NCBI RefSeq assembly: GCF_001544575.2
Contig: NZ_FCNY02000015.1
Coordinates: forward strand, 62,001-126,000
Origin: Caballeronia cordobensis
Lineage (GTDB): Bacteria; Pseudomonadota; Gammaproteobacteria; Burkholderiales; Burkholderiaceae
Reading direction: 5' to 3'
DNA: 64,000 nucleotides
Shown here: positions 36,530-45,385 of the stretch, in pieces
How the letters are laid out: each line of letters opens with the position of its first letter
Numbering within the stretch: the stretch's first letter is position 1
Translations under genes and position numbers: made by a program
The notes under the pieces: model-generated
Databases searched by the model: none
What the model was told of the DNA's origin: nothing
The model's input: the letters and a program-made list of their open reading frames with translations, nothing else

Positions 36530-37909
36530 TCACGCATTCATTCCGCTGACGATATCGCTCTCGCGCAAGGACGACGCCGCCACGCGCAAGCCGCGCACCG
36601 AGACGGCGAGGCCGCTCGCGTCCGCGCGGTTCTTCACATCGAGCGTCGCATGGTGCCGTTGCGCGACCCGCAGCGCGATGGCGAGCCCGAGCCCGCTGCC
36701 GTGCCCCGACGTGCCGCTGCAACGATAGAAGCGGTCGCACACGCGGTCGATCTCGCTCTCCGGAATGCCCGTGCCGGAATCGAGCACGGTCAACGTAATG
36801 CCTTGCGTTTCGCGCCGCAAGGTCACGTCGACGCGACCGCCGGGCGGCGTATGGCGAATCGCGTTGTCGAGCAGATTGTTGACGAGCGCGGCGAACGCGT
36901 GCGTGTCGCCCAGGATGGTGAAGGCGTCGTCATCGCTCAGCGCGTGTTCGAGTTCCAGACCGAGATCGATGTGTCGCGCTTCCGCCAGCAGCGAGAAATC
37001 GGCGACGCGCATTTCGCAGAGCGCGCGCAGGCTCATCGGCGCGATAGCGGCTTCGGGCGCGGCATCTTCGCGCGCCATGCTGAGCAACTGCTGCGCGAGG
37101 TGGATGAGACGATTCAGGCGGCCGTCGATTTTCGCGATCGTCCCGTGATCGACCTGTAGCGAGCCGTCGCCGATAGCGCCCTGGATTTGCAGCTTCAGCG
37201 CGGTGAGCGGCGTGCGCAGCTCGTGCGCCGCATCCGCGACGAAGGTTCGTTGCGCCTGCGACGCGTCGTTCAGGCGCGCGAGCAGGCCGTTCAATGCGTC
37301 GACGAGCGGGCGCAGTTCGTCCGGCATCGGCTTGGTCAATGCAATCGGTTCGAGCGATTCCGGCGAGCGCGCGGCGAGCGACTGCGACAGCCAGCGCACC
37401 GGCGAAAGCCCGCGCGCGACGACGACAAGCACGATCACGACGATCGCCGGAATGAGCAGCGCAAGCGGCCAGATGGTGCGCAGCGCGAGCGTCACGGCCA
37501 TGTCGTCGCGAATGAAGTAGGGCTGCGAGACTTGCACGAAACGATCCGGCTGCGTGACGCCGAACGCGCGCCAGCGATAGCCTTCACGATCGGCGGATTG
37601 AAAGCCCTCGCCGAAGCGCGGCAACGCCGGCTCACGCGGCGAGTGATAAATGAGGCGGCCCGAGCGGTCCCATATGTCGATGACGAGGCTGTCGTCCGCG
37701 ATGCCGTGCAGTTCGGGATCGCGTCCCTCTGCGATGCCGTCGGCGGTGATGTTGTGCGGCAGCGAAAGCGCGACGGTGCGCAGTTCGTAATCGAAGAGCT
37801 CGCCCGCCTCCAGCCGCGCAGCGCTGAAAATGCCGATTCCCGCGATCAGACACGCGATGCCGAGGCCGCAGAAGAGCCAGCCGAGCAGCCATCGGCGAAT
37901 CGATGTCAT
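36530..37909 (-). CDS. Two-component sensor kinase (QseC-like)
   Basis: 459 residues. Short N-terminal membrane helix, periplasmic domain about 35-150, second helix about 158-180, HAMP, then H-box AAHELRTPLTALKLQI and HATPase with NLLDNAIRHTPPGGRV and DSGTGIPESE, ending GSGLGLAI. The periplasmic DIWDRSGRLIYHSPREPALPRFGEGFQ is like QseC/TctE. Overlaps the regulator gene by 4 bp, so translation is coupled. Confidence 0.92.
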   Translation of the reverse strand: MTSIRRWLLGWLFCGLGIACLIAGIGIFSAARLEAGELFDYELRTVALSLPHNITADGIAEGRDPELHGIADDSLVIDIWDRSGRLIYHSPREPALPRFGEGFQSADREGYRWRAFGVTQPDRFVQVSQPYFIRDDMAVTLALRTIWPLALLIPAIVVIVLVVVARGLSPVRWLSQSLAARSPESLEPIALTKPMPDELRPLVDALNGLLARLNDASQAQRTFVADAAHELRTPLTALKLQIQGAIGDGSLQVDHGTIAKIDGRLNRLIHLAQQLLSMAREDAAPEAAIAPMSLRALCEMRVADFSLLAEARHIDLGLELEHALSDDDAFTILGDTHAFAALVNNLLDNAIRHTPPGGRVDVTLRRETQGITLTVLDSGTGIPESEIDRVCDRFYRCSGTSGHGSGLGLAIALRVAQRHHATLDVKNRADASGLAVSVRGLRVAASSLRESDIVSGMNA

Positions 37910-38568
37910 CCGATCCTCTTCAATCGATAGCCGACGCCGCGCACGGTCACGATCTCGTCCGCGCCGATCTTGCGCCGCAGGCTGTGCACGTGGACTTCGA
38001 TCGCATTGCTGCCGACTTCCTCGCCCCAGCCGTACAGCTTTTCTTCGAGCTCGTTGCGGCGGAACACGCGCGACGGCTCTTCGATCAGCGCCTGCAGCAG
38101 CGAGAATTCGCGCGGCACGAGATTGAGCACGACGCCGCCCTTGGCCGCTTCGTGCGCGGCGGGGTCGAGCGTCAGTTCGCCGTGCGTATAGACGGGATGC
38201 TTGTGGCCGGTGCGCCGCCGCAGCAGCGCGCGCACGCGGGCGGCAAGCTCGTCCAGATCGAAGGGCTTCATCAGATAGTCGTCCGCGCCGGTATCGAGGC
38301 CGCGGATACGGTCGTCGATGGCATCGCGCGCGGTCAGGATCATCACGGGCGCGGCGCCGCCCTTCTTGCGATAGTCCGCGAGCACATCGATGCCGTCACG
38401 CTTGGGCAGCGTCAGGTCCAGCAACACGAGGTCGTACACGTCGTTGCCGAGCGAAAGCTCCGCGGCCCGGCCGTCCTGCGCCCAGTCCACGGTGTAGCTC
38501 GCGCGGCGCAGCGCCGCGAGCACGCTTTCCGCGATCATCTCGTCGTCCTCCACCAGTAACAGGCGCAT
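37906..38568 (-). CDS. OmpR-family response regulator (QseB-like)
   Basis: 220 residues. Receiver with EDDEMIAES acidic pair, phosphoacceptor Asp about 51 in LVLLDLTLPKRDG, conserved Lys in LMKPFDLDEL. C-terminal winged helix with LEEKLYGWGEEVGSNAIEVHVHSLRRKIG, a QseB/PmrA-type feature. First gene of the pair; partner kinase follows. Confidence 0.93.
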   Translation of the reverse strand: MRLLLVEDDEMIAESVLAALRRASYTVDWAQDGRAAELSLGNDVYDLVLLDLTLPKRDGIDVLADYRKKGGAAPVMILTARDAIDDRIRGLDTGADDYLMKPFDLDELAARVRALLRRRTGHKHPVYTHGELTLDPAAHEAAKGGVVLNLVPREFSLLQALIEEPSRVFRRNELEEKLYGWGEEVGSNAIEVHVHSLRRKIGADEIVTVRGVGYRLKRIG

Positions 38569-38714
38569 GCGATTCTCCAGGCTCTAACGCGTCGCCGCCG
38601 ATTCTCCCGCCCGCATGCTTAACCGCCACTTAAGTCACGCGCGCGAACGCACATTGTCGCCCGGCAACGGCCAAGTGAAGCGCAGGCTTTAAGCATCGCA
38701 TAAGGTTGGGCCAC

Positions 38715-38836
38715 GCACTATACGTCGAACGCGCCGGCTCGCCGGCGAATCACCGCGCAGCAGCGTGCCACGCGATCGGGCGTGACTCGGAACTCGCCCG
38801 ATCTCCTTCACCCGGCCTTGAGCCGGGTTCTTTTTT
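38715..38836 (+). ncRNA. Candidate small RNA with three stem-loops
   Basis: No open frame or gene, but three hairpins in a row: CGCCGG/CCGGCG (38732-38747), GATCGGGCG/CGCCCGATC (38774-38803) and ACCCGGC/GCCGGGT (38810-38828), the last followed by TCTTTTTT. The upstream gene is on the other strand, so this terminator serves no gene on this strand. No clear promoter found, and the 5' end is a guess. Confidence 0.4.
38810..38836 (+). terminator. Orphan Rho-independent terminator
   Basis: Stem ACCCGGC / GCCGGGT with loop CTTGA and a following T-tract. No + strand gene ends upstream of it within this window's annotation; the likely user is a small RNA. Confidence 0.75.
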
Positions 38837-38865
38837 GCCTGTCCATTTTTGCCGGTTTGCCGCAA

Positions 38866-38882
38866 GGTGAGATTTTGCGGGA
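38866..38882 (+). repeat. Dispersed RepA-type iteron
   Basis: GGTGAGATTTTGCGGGA, full match to the consensus. Single copy, located after the orphan terminator and before the MarR operators. Confidence 0.8.
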
Positions 38883-38914
38883 GCACGATTTACCGCATCG
38901 TTTCGCTTGCAAAA

Positions 38915-38961
38915 GTTGCGGGGCGCAACTAGTCTACGAGAACATCGTTGCGCTTCGCAAC
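38915..38961. promoter_or_regulatory. Tandem MarR-type operators
   Basis: Two 15-bp inverted repeats, GTTGCGGGGCGCAAC (38915-38929) and GTTGCGCTTCGCAAC (38947-38961), same arms, centres 32 bp apart (about three helical turns). Directly upstream of the MarR-GNAT start, so probably an autoregulatory pair. Confidence 0.65.
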
Positions 38962-38974
38962 CAATGGAACCGTC

Positions 38975-39952
38975 ATGGACTTCGTCGATACCCCCGTTCA
39001 ATCCCGCGACAAAACCATCCTCGAATTACGCGAGTTTTCGCGCAAGCTCGTGCGCGAACTGGGCTTCATGCGCAACACGCTCGCGGACAGCGGCCTCGCG
39101 CCTTCCGCGGTGCACGCGATCATCGAGATCGGCGCGACGCCCGGCATCCAGGCGCGCGATATCGCCGCGATTCTGCGGCTCGACAAGTCGAACGCGAGCC
39201 GTCAGATCGCGCGGCTGGAGGCGGCGGGGCTGCTCACGCGCCAGACTTCGAGCGACGACGCGCGCTCGTCGGAACTTTATCTCACGTCGGCCGGGCAGAA
39301 GTTGCGCCGAAAGATCGACAAGTTCGCCACCGACCAGGTTTCCGACGCGCTGCGCCGCATGGTGCCCGAAGATCAGCAGACGCTCGTGCGCTCGCTCGCG
39401 CTTTACGCCGATGCACTCGCGCACGGTCACGATCACCAGCACGAAAAGGCGCGCGCCGCGCATACCGAAAGCGCCTGTATCGTCGAAGGTTATCGGCCGG
39501 GATGCATCGGCGATATCGCGAGTCTGCACGCGCGCTTCTATGCGCATCATGCGGGCTTCGGCGTGTTCTTCGAGCGCAAGGTGGCAACGGAACTGGCCGC
39601 GTTCGCCGAGAATCTGCCGGCGCAAGGCAAGGCCTTGTGGCTCGTCATGGAAGGCGAGCGCACGCTCGGCTCGCTCGCAATCGATGGCGATGCCGCGACG
39701 CGCGTCGCGCATCTGCGCTGGTTCATCATCGACGATGCATTGCGCGGCAGCGGCGTGGGCCGGCAATTGATGGCGCGCGCAATGGACTTCGCCGACGCGC
39801 ATTACGACGAGACGTATTTGTGGACCTTCAAGAGTCTCGACGCCGCGCGTCACTTGTACGAGTCGTTCGGCTTCACGCTGACGGACGAAGCCGAAGGCCA
39901 GCAATGGGGCAAGGCGGTGACCGAGCAGCGCTTCACGCGCCGCCCGGCCTGA
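38975..39952 (+). CDS. MarR-GNAT fusion (second in window)
   Basis: 325 residues from the ATG MDFVDTPVQSRDKTILELREFSRKLV. MarR winged HTH about residues 20-140 (AILRLDKSNASRQIARLEAAGLLTRQTSSDDARSSELYLT), GNAT about 165-320 (RWFIIDDALRGSGVGRQLMARAMDFA acetyl-CoA site, YESFGFTLTDE end). Differs clearly from the first fusion. Tandem operators upstream. Confidence 0.9.
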   Translation: MDFVDTPVQSRDKTILELREFSRKLVRELGFMRNTLADSGLAPSAVHAIIEIGATPGIQARDIAAILRLDKSNASRQIARLEAAGLLTRQTSSDDARSSELYLTSAGQKLRRKIDKFATDQVSDALRRMVPEDQQTLVRSLALYADALAHGHDHQHEKARAAHTESACIVEGYRPGCIGDIASLHARFYAHHAGFGVFFERKVATELAAFAENLPAQGKALWLVMEGERTLGSLAIDGDAATRVAHLRWFIIDDALRGSGVGRQLMARAMDFADAHYDETYLWTFKSLDAARHLYESFGFTLTDEAEGQQWGKAVTEQRFTRRPA

Positions 39953-39956
39953 CGGT

Positions 39957-40880
39957 TCAGCGGCGCAAGACGCGTGAGGTTGGACCGAGATGTTGCGCGA
40001 ACCGCCGCGCGCATTCGAGGCCGAATGACGTAGGGCGCGCGCCGCGATCGTGCGCGACATCGAAGCCCATGCGCCACGCCGCGATGCGCTTGCCGTAACA
40101 GGTGAGCGTTTCCAGCGACTGCATCACGAAGACGATCTCAGGCAACACTTCGGCGTAGAGCGATTCGGCGTCATGCTCGTGGCCTTCGGCGAACGCTTCG
40201 TGGATCGCCACCTGACGATCGAACGCATCCGGCGCAACGATCAGGCCATCGCAGCCCGCGCGCAGGTTATCGATGAGTTCCTGGCCGCCGCGCCCGTTGA
40301 ACACGGCGAGCGTCTGTTCGAGCGCGCGCAGGCGCTCGATGGTCGCGCGTATCGTCACGGCCGGGCCTTCGCCCTTGAGCAGGCGAAAGTTGGGCCGCTC
40401 GGCGGCGAGCGCGGCGATCGATTCCGCCGACAAACCCACGCCCAGATATTCGGGCGCGTTCTGCAGGCCTGCGCTCGCGCCGGTTCGTTCGAGCACCGAG
40501 GCGAAGAAGTCGTAGTAGAACGCCTCGGGCTCGCCGCGTCTTGAAGGCGGCTGAAGAATGAGCCACGACGCGCCGCGCTCGAGCGCGTAATCGGCAAGCG
40601 CGACCTGACGCTCCACGCTATCGCCCGTGATGGTGACCGCGAGCGGCACGCGTCCTGCGATATGCGCGGCGCAATCGTCGATCATCGTGCGCTTTTCGTC
40701 TTCCGACAGGCGATTCACTTCCGTCGCAAGCCCGAGCGTGACGATGGCGGGCGCGCCCGCCGCGATGGTCGCGTCAATCTGCTTGCGCGTGGCGTCGCTG
40801 TCGATGCGGTTCAGCGCGTCGAAGAACGCATAGAGAACCGGCCACATGCCCGGCGGCGGCGCTTGATGCTGGTCTGTCAT
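39957..40880 (-). CDS. DapA-like aldolase/dehydratase of sugar-acid catabolism
   Basis: 307 residues. Dihydrodipicolinate-synthase fold: GDSVERQVALADYALERGASWLILQPPSR, then GLQNAPEYLG in place of the LYNxP motif, and the Schiff-base Lys probably in FRLLKGEGP. In this setting, just after an IlvD-type dehydratase on the same strand, it fits a 2-keto-3-deoxy sugar-acid dehydratase/aldolase such as L-2-keto-3-deoxyarabonate dehydratase. The exact substrate is not certain. Confidence 0.85.
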   Translation of the reverse strand: MTDQHQAPPPGMWPVLYAFFDALNRIDSDATRKQIDATIAAGAPAIVTLGLATEVNRLSEDEKRTMIDDCAAHIAGRVPLAVTITGDSVERQVALADYALERGASWLILQPPSRRGEPEAFYYDFFASVLERTGASAGLQNAPEYLGVGLSAESIAALAAERPNFRLLKGEGPAVTIRATIERLRALEQTLAVFNGRGGQELIDNLRAGCDGLIVAPDAFDRQVAIHEAFAEGHEHDAESLYAEVLPEIVFVMQSLETLTCYGKRIAAWRMGFDVAHDRGARPTSFGLECARRFAQHLGPTSRVLRR

Positions 40881-40893
40881 GAATCGCCTCCGA

Positions 40894-42606
40894 TCAATGC
40901 GAGTCGCGCGGCACCGGCGCGCCGCTCGATCCGACGAGGAAGTCCAGATCCGCGCCCTGATCCGCCTGCAAGACGTGCTCGACATACAGGCGGTAGTAGC
41001 CGCGCTTCGGCAACTCCGGCGCTTGCCACGCGGCGCGGCGTCGTTCGAGTTCTTCGTCCGATACGTCGAGATGCAGGCGACGCGCCTCGACGTCGAGCTC
41101 GATCATGTCGCCTGTCTGCACGAGCGCGAGCGGGCCGCCCGCCGCCGCTTCCGGCGACACATGCAGCACGACCGCGCCGTATGCCGTGCCGCTCATGCGG
41201 CCATCGGAGATGCGGACCATGTCCGTGATGCCCTTCTGAAGCACTTTTTTCGGCAGCGGCATGTTGCCGACTTCCGCGAAACCCGGATAGCCCTTCGGCC
41301 CCGCGCCCTTCAACACCATGATGCAGTGCTCGTCGATATCGAGCGAATCGTCGTCGACCTTGGCGTGCAGGTCTTCGACGTTCTCGAACACGACCGCGCG
41401 CCCGCGATGCTTCAAAAGCGAAGCCGTCGCCGCCGATGGCTTGATGACCGCGCCGTTCGGCGCGAGATTGCCCTTCAGCACCGCGATGCCCGCATGCGGC
41501 TTGAATGGCTGCGCGAAGGTGGTGATGACTTTCTCGTCGTAGTTCGGCGCGTCGCTCACGTTCTCCCAGATCGAGCGGCCGTTCACCGTGAGCGCATCGC
41601 GATGCAAAAGCCCTTGCTCGCCGAGCTGACGCAACACCGCGGGCAGCCCGCCCGCGTAATAGAAGTCTTCCATCAGGTACTCGCCCGATGGTTGCAGATT
41701 GACGAGGCATGGCACGTTGCTGCCGAGTTCCCAGTCCTCCAACGTCAGTTCCACGCCGATGCGTTTGGCGAGCGCGATCAGATGCACGACCGCATTCGTC
41801 GATCCGCCGATAGCCGCGTTCGTGCGAATCGCGTTTTCGAAGGCCTCGCGCGTGAGGATCTTGTCCATCGTGACATCGTCTTTGACCATATCGACGATGC
41901 GCCTCCCCGCCATATGCGCAAGCACCTGACGGCGCGCATCGACGGCGGGAATCGCGGCGTTCTGCGGCAAACCCATGCCGAGCGATTCGACCATCGAGGC
42001 CATCGTGGAGGCGGTGCCCATCGTCATGCAATGGCCGCGCGAGCGGTTCATGCACGACTCGGCCTCGACGAATTCTTCCTGCGTCATCGTGCCCGCGCGC
42101 ACTTCCTCCGACATCTGCCACACGCCCGTGCCCGAGCCAAGCGTGCCGCCGCGAAAGCGGCCGTTCAGCATCGCGCCGCCCGATACGGCGAGCGCGGGCA
42201 GATTGCACGATGCCGCGCCCATCAGCAACGCGGGCGTGGTCTTGTCGCAGCCGACGAGAAGAATGACGCCATCGATAGGATTGCCGCGTATCGACTCTTC
42301 GACATCCATCGACGCGAGATTGCGGAACAACATGGCGGTGGGCCGCAGATTGGATTCGCCGAGCGACATCACCGGGAATTCGAGCGGCAGGCCGCCCGCT
42401 TCGCGCACGCCGCGCTTCACGTATTCCGCGAGCTCGCGGAAATGCGCGTTGCACGGCGTGAGTTCGGACCATGTATTGCAGATGCCGATGACCGGGCGGC
42501 CATCGAAGTTATCGTGAGGAATGCCCTGGTTTTTCATCCACGAGCGATGAATGAAGGCGTCTTTGTCCTTGCCGCCGAACCAGCTTTGAGAGCGTAGCTT
42601 GCGCAT
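40894..42606 (-). CDS. IlvD/Edd-family dehydratase, probably L-arabonate-type sugar-acid dehydratase
   Basis: 570 residues. Fe-S/Mg ligands in the IlvD/Edd pattern: CNTWSELTPCNAHFRELA, LLVGCDKTTPALLMGA and CMNRSRGHCMTMGTASTMA. The N-terminus MRKLRSQSWFGGKDKDAFIHRSWMKNQG is characteristic of L-arabonate/D-fuconate-type dehydratases rather than IlvD. It leads a two-gene operon with the DapA-like gene (13 bp gap), forming a sugar-acid degradation pair. No transporter or sugar dehydrogenase of the path is adjacent. Confidence 0.9.
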   Translation of the reverse strand: MRKLRSQSWFGGKDKDAFIHRSWMKNQGIPHDNFDGRPVIGICNTWSELTPCNAHFRELAEYVKRGVREAGGLPLEFPVMSLGESNLRPTAMLFRNLASMDVEESIRGNPIDGVILLVGCDKTTPALLMGAASCNLPALAVSGGAMLNGRFRGGTLGSGTGVWQMSEEVRAGTMTQEEFVEAESCMNRSRGHCMTMGTASTMASMVESLGMGLPQNAAIPAVDARRQVLAHMAGRRIVDMVKDDVTMDKILTREAFENAIRTNAAIGGSTNAVVHLIALAKRIGVELTLEDWELGSNVPCLVNLQPSGEYLMEDFYYAGGLPAVLRQLGEQGLLHRDALTVNGRSIWENVSDAPNYDEKVITTFAQPFKPHAGIAVLKGNLAPNGAVIKPSAATASLLKHRGRAVVFENVEDLHAKVDDDSLDIDEHCIMVLKGAGPKGYPGFAEVGNMPLPKKVLQKGITDMVRISDGRMSGTAYGAVVLHVSPEAAAGGPLALVQTGDMIELDVEARRLHLDVSDEELERRRAAWQAPELPKRGYYRLYVEHVLQADQGADLDFLVGSSGAPVPRDSH

Positions 42607-42650
42607 GAATGTCCCCTTTTTGATGCGCGTTCGTCATATTGTGGGATCCA

Positions 42651-42676
42651 GAGAAAAAGGCCGCGAGCGCGGCCTT
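42651..42676 (-). terminator. Rho-independent terminator
   Basis: Stem AAGGCCGCG / CGCGGCCTT (42657-42676, 2-nt loop). On the minus strand it is followed by TTTTTCTC. Ends the MFS transporter transcript. Confidence 0.75.
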
Positions 42677-42751
42677 GTTTCGATACCGGACCTGTCGAGT
42701 TATACACCCCGCTCGCAGGCCCGGCGCGCTTTCTATCGCAAGATTTGACGA

Positions 42752-44068
42752 TCAGTCGAGTGATTCCCTCGACCGTTCACGCATGCACGCGACCGCGATC
42801 ACCGAGAGCGTGCCGCAGCCGATCACGTACCACGCGGGCGCCATCGCGCTCTTCGTGATGACGATGAGCGAGGTCACGAAAAACTGCGCGAAGCCGCCGA
42901 AGATCGCAACGCCCAGGCTGTAGACAATGGCCGCGCCCGTCGCGCGCACCGATCGCGGAAAAAGCTCGCCGAGCATCGCGCCGGTCGGCCCGACATTGAG
43001 CGAATGCACGATCGACAACGCCGTGACCACCGCGAGCAACGTTCCCGTGGTCGGCGACTGGTTCAGCAGCGCGAAGGCCGGCCAGATCGCGAGCATGAGC
43101 AGAACGCGCGTCGTCTGCGCGAGCTTGTTGCGGCCGATGCGATCCGACAGATAGCCGCCGATCGGCGCGACGATGAAGAGGATCGCGCCCGACACGCAGC
43201 CCGAGAGCATCGCGGTCCAGCTCGGCAAGCCAAGCTGCTTCACGCCATAGATCGACAGATAGAACACGATGATGAAATGCGCCGACGTGCCGCCGATCGT
43301 CAGTCCGAGCCCGTTGAGCACGGCGCGGCCATGCTCGCGCAGCACCGTGACGAGCGGAATCTTCGGGGCTTTCGGTTGCGCCGCGACGCTTTCGCGCGGC
43401 GCTTCTTCCATCGTGCGCCGCAGCCACCAGCCGACCGGCACGATTGCGGTGCCAATGATGAACGGCACGCGCCATCCCCAGCTTTCGAGTTGCGACGCGC
43501 TCAGCGATGCGGTGAGCGCGACGCCCGTCAATGCGCCCGCGAGCGCTGACAAGCCCTGGCTCGCGAACTGCCACGAGGCGTAGAAGCCGCGCCGGTTCGC
43601 GGGCGCCTGTTCGAGCAGCAGCGTCGTCGATGCGCCGACTTCGCCGCCCGCCGAAAAGCCCTGGATCAAACGCGCGATCACGAGGATGACGGGACCCGCG
43701 ACGCCCGCCTGCGCGTAGGTCGGCGCGACGGCGATCATCGCGGTGCCGAGCGCCATCAGGCCGAGCGTGAGCAGCATCGCCTTCTTGCGGCCGGCGCGGT
43801 CGGCGTACATGCCGATCAGCAGGCCGCCGATGGGACGCGTGAAGAATCCGACGCCGAAGCTCGCCACCGCGAGCAGCAACTGGCCAACCGGATCGTGCAC
43901 CGGAAAGAACAGCTTGCCGATGACGAGCGCGAAGAACGCATAGACCGTGAAGTCGTAGAACTCCAGCGCGTTGCCGACCGCCGCCGCCATCACGAGCCGC
44001 GTGCGCGCTGCGCGGCTGGTCTGCGTCGATGCATTCGCCGGCGCGCTGGCGAAGGTGGGTGCGTTCAT
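42752..44068 (-). CDS. MFS transporter, MHS family
   Basis: 438 residues, 12 membrane helices. The MHS motif NALEFYDFTVYAFFALVIGKLFF in helix 1, GMYADRAGRKKAMLL and GYLSDRIGRNKLAQ. Start ATG lies 18 bp after the amidohydrolase stop, so the two form an operon. It probably imports the amidohydrolase substrate, an N-acyl amino acid such as hippurate (inference). Confidence 0.9.
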   Translation of the reverse strand: MNAPTFASAPANASTQTSRAARTRLVMAAAVGNALEFYDFTVYAFFALVIGKLFFPVHDPVGQLLLAVASFGVGFFTRPIGGLLIGMYADRAGRKKAMLLTLGLMALGTAMIAVAPTYAQAGVAGPVILVIARLIQGFSAGGEVGASTTLLLEQAPANRRGFYASWQFASQGLSALAGALTGVALTASLSASQLESWGWRVPFIIGTAIVPVGWWLRRTMEEAPRESVAAQPKAPKIPLVTVLREHGRAVLNGLGLTIGGTSAHFIIVFYLSIYGVKQLGLPSWTAMLSGCVSGAILFIVAPIGGYLSDRIGRNKLAQTTRVLLMLAIWPAFALLNQSPTTGTLLAVVTALSIVHSLNVGPTGAMLGELFPRSVRATGAAIVYSLGVAIFGGFAQFFVTSLIVITKSAMAPAWYVIGCGTLSVIAVACMRERSRESLD

Positions 44069-44085
44069 GATGTGCTCCGAGGGAA

Positions 44086-45267
44086 TCAGTCGGCGAGCCA
44101 GGCTTCGGCCAGGCGCACCCAGTAGCTCGCGCCGATGGCGAGGATGTCGTCGTTGAAGTCGTAACCGGGGTTGTGAACCATGCAGCCGCCCTTCGAGCCG
44201 ACGCCGTTGCCGATCCACGCATACGTGCCCGGACACGCTTCGAGCATGAACGCGAAGTCCTCGCTGCCCATCAGTGGCTTGGCGGCCGGCTCGACGCGTT
44301 GCGAGCCGAGCATCTTCACGGCGACATCGGTGGCGAAGGCCGTCGGTTCGGCGTGATTCACGAGCACGGGATAGCCGAGTTCGTAATCGATCTCGGCCGT
44401 GCAGCCGTAAGCGAGCGCCTGCGCGTTCGCGAGCACGGTGATGCGCGCCTGCAAGAGTTCGCGCACGCCCGCGTCGAGGGCGCGCACGGAGAGCTTCATC
44501 AGCGCGGTTTCGGGAATCACGTTGCACGCCTCGCCCGCCTGCACGCTGCCGACGGTGACGACCGCGGGTTTTTGCGCATCCACTTCGCGCGCGACGATGC
44601 TGTTGAGGCCGAGCATGATCGATGCGACCGCGGGCATCGGATCGCGTGCGACGTGCGGCATCGCGCCGTGACCGCCGACGCCGCGCACCGTGATGTTCAC
44701 GCGGTCCGACGACGCCATGCCCGGCCCCGGCGTGAAGAACATGTCGCCCGCGGGCAGGCCGGGCATGTTGTGCAGGCCGAACACGGCGTCGCACGGGAAT
44801 TGCTCGAAGAGGCCGTCTTCGATCATCGCGCGCGCGCCCGCCTCGCCTTCCTCGGCGGGCTGGAAGATCACGATGAGCGTGCCCGAAAACTGCCGGCTTT
44901 CAGCGAGATAACGCGCGGCGCACAGCAGCATCGCGGTGTGGCCGTCGTGGCCGCATGCGTGCATCGTGCGGGCGTGGGTGCTCGCATACGGCAGACCGGT
45001 GGTTTCCTCGATCGGCAACGCATCCATGTCCGCGCGCAGGCCGATGCGCTTGCCGCCCTCGCCCGCTTTCAGCACGCCGACGACGCCCGTCTTGCCGAGC
45101 CCGCGATGCACTTCGTAGCCCCACTGCGCGAGCGATTGCGCGACCAGATCGCTCGTCTGCGTTTCTTCGAACGCCATTTCGGGATGCGCGTGAATGCGCC
45201 GCCGGACATCGACGAATTCGGCCGCGATGGCGGCAATGCCTGGAACGACGGGCTCGACTGACAACAT
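44086..45267 (-). CDS. M20-family amidohydrolase (hippurate hydrolase type)
   Basis: 393 residues. GGAGTG precedes the ATG. Metal ligands in MHACGHDGHTAMLL and PAEEGEAGARAMI, dimerisation domain GVGGHGAMPHVARDP, and the final MGSEDFAFMLE. Family members hydrolyse hippurate or other N-acyl amino acids with two zinc ions. Heads the operon with the MFS transporter; a LysR gene diverges from it. Confidence 0.92.
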   Translation of the reverse strand: MLSVEPVVPGIAAIAAEFVDVRRRIHAHPEMAFEETQTSDLVAQSLAQWGYEVHRGLGKTGVVGVLKAGEGGKRIGLRADMDALPIEETTGLPYASTHARTMHACGHDGHTAMLLCAARYLAESRQFSGTLIVIFQPAEEGEAGARAMIEDGLFEQFPCDAVFGLHNMPGLPAGDMFFTPGPGMASSDRVNITVRGVGGHGAMPHVARDPMPAVASIMLGLNSIVAREVDAQKPAVVTVGSVQAGEACNVIPETALMKLSVRALDAGVRELLQARITVLANAQALAYGCTAEIDYELGYPVLVNHAEPTAFATDVAVKMLGSQRVEPAAKPLMGSEDFAFMLEACPGTYAWIGNGVGSKGGCMVHNPGYDFNDDILAIGASYWVRLAEAWLAD

Positions 45268-45385
45268 GTGACACTCCTTGCTCGATGCGTTTTTCAAGTG
45301 TCCCAAGCATATAAAGCCGAAACGCAAACCAAAAGACTGTAAATTTATTGCGTGATGACCGATGGTTGTCGGAAATAACCCTAGG

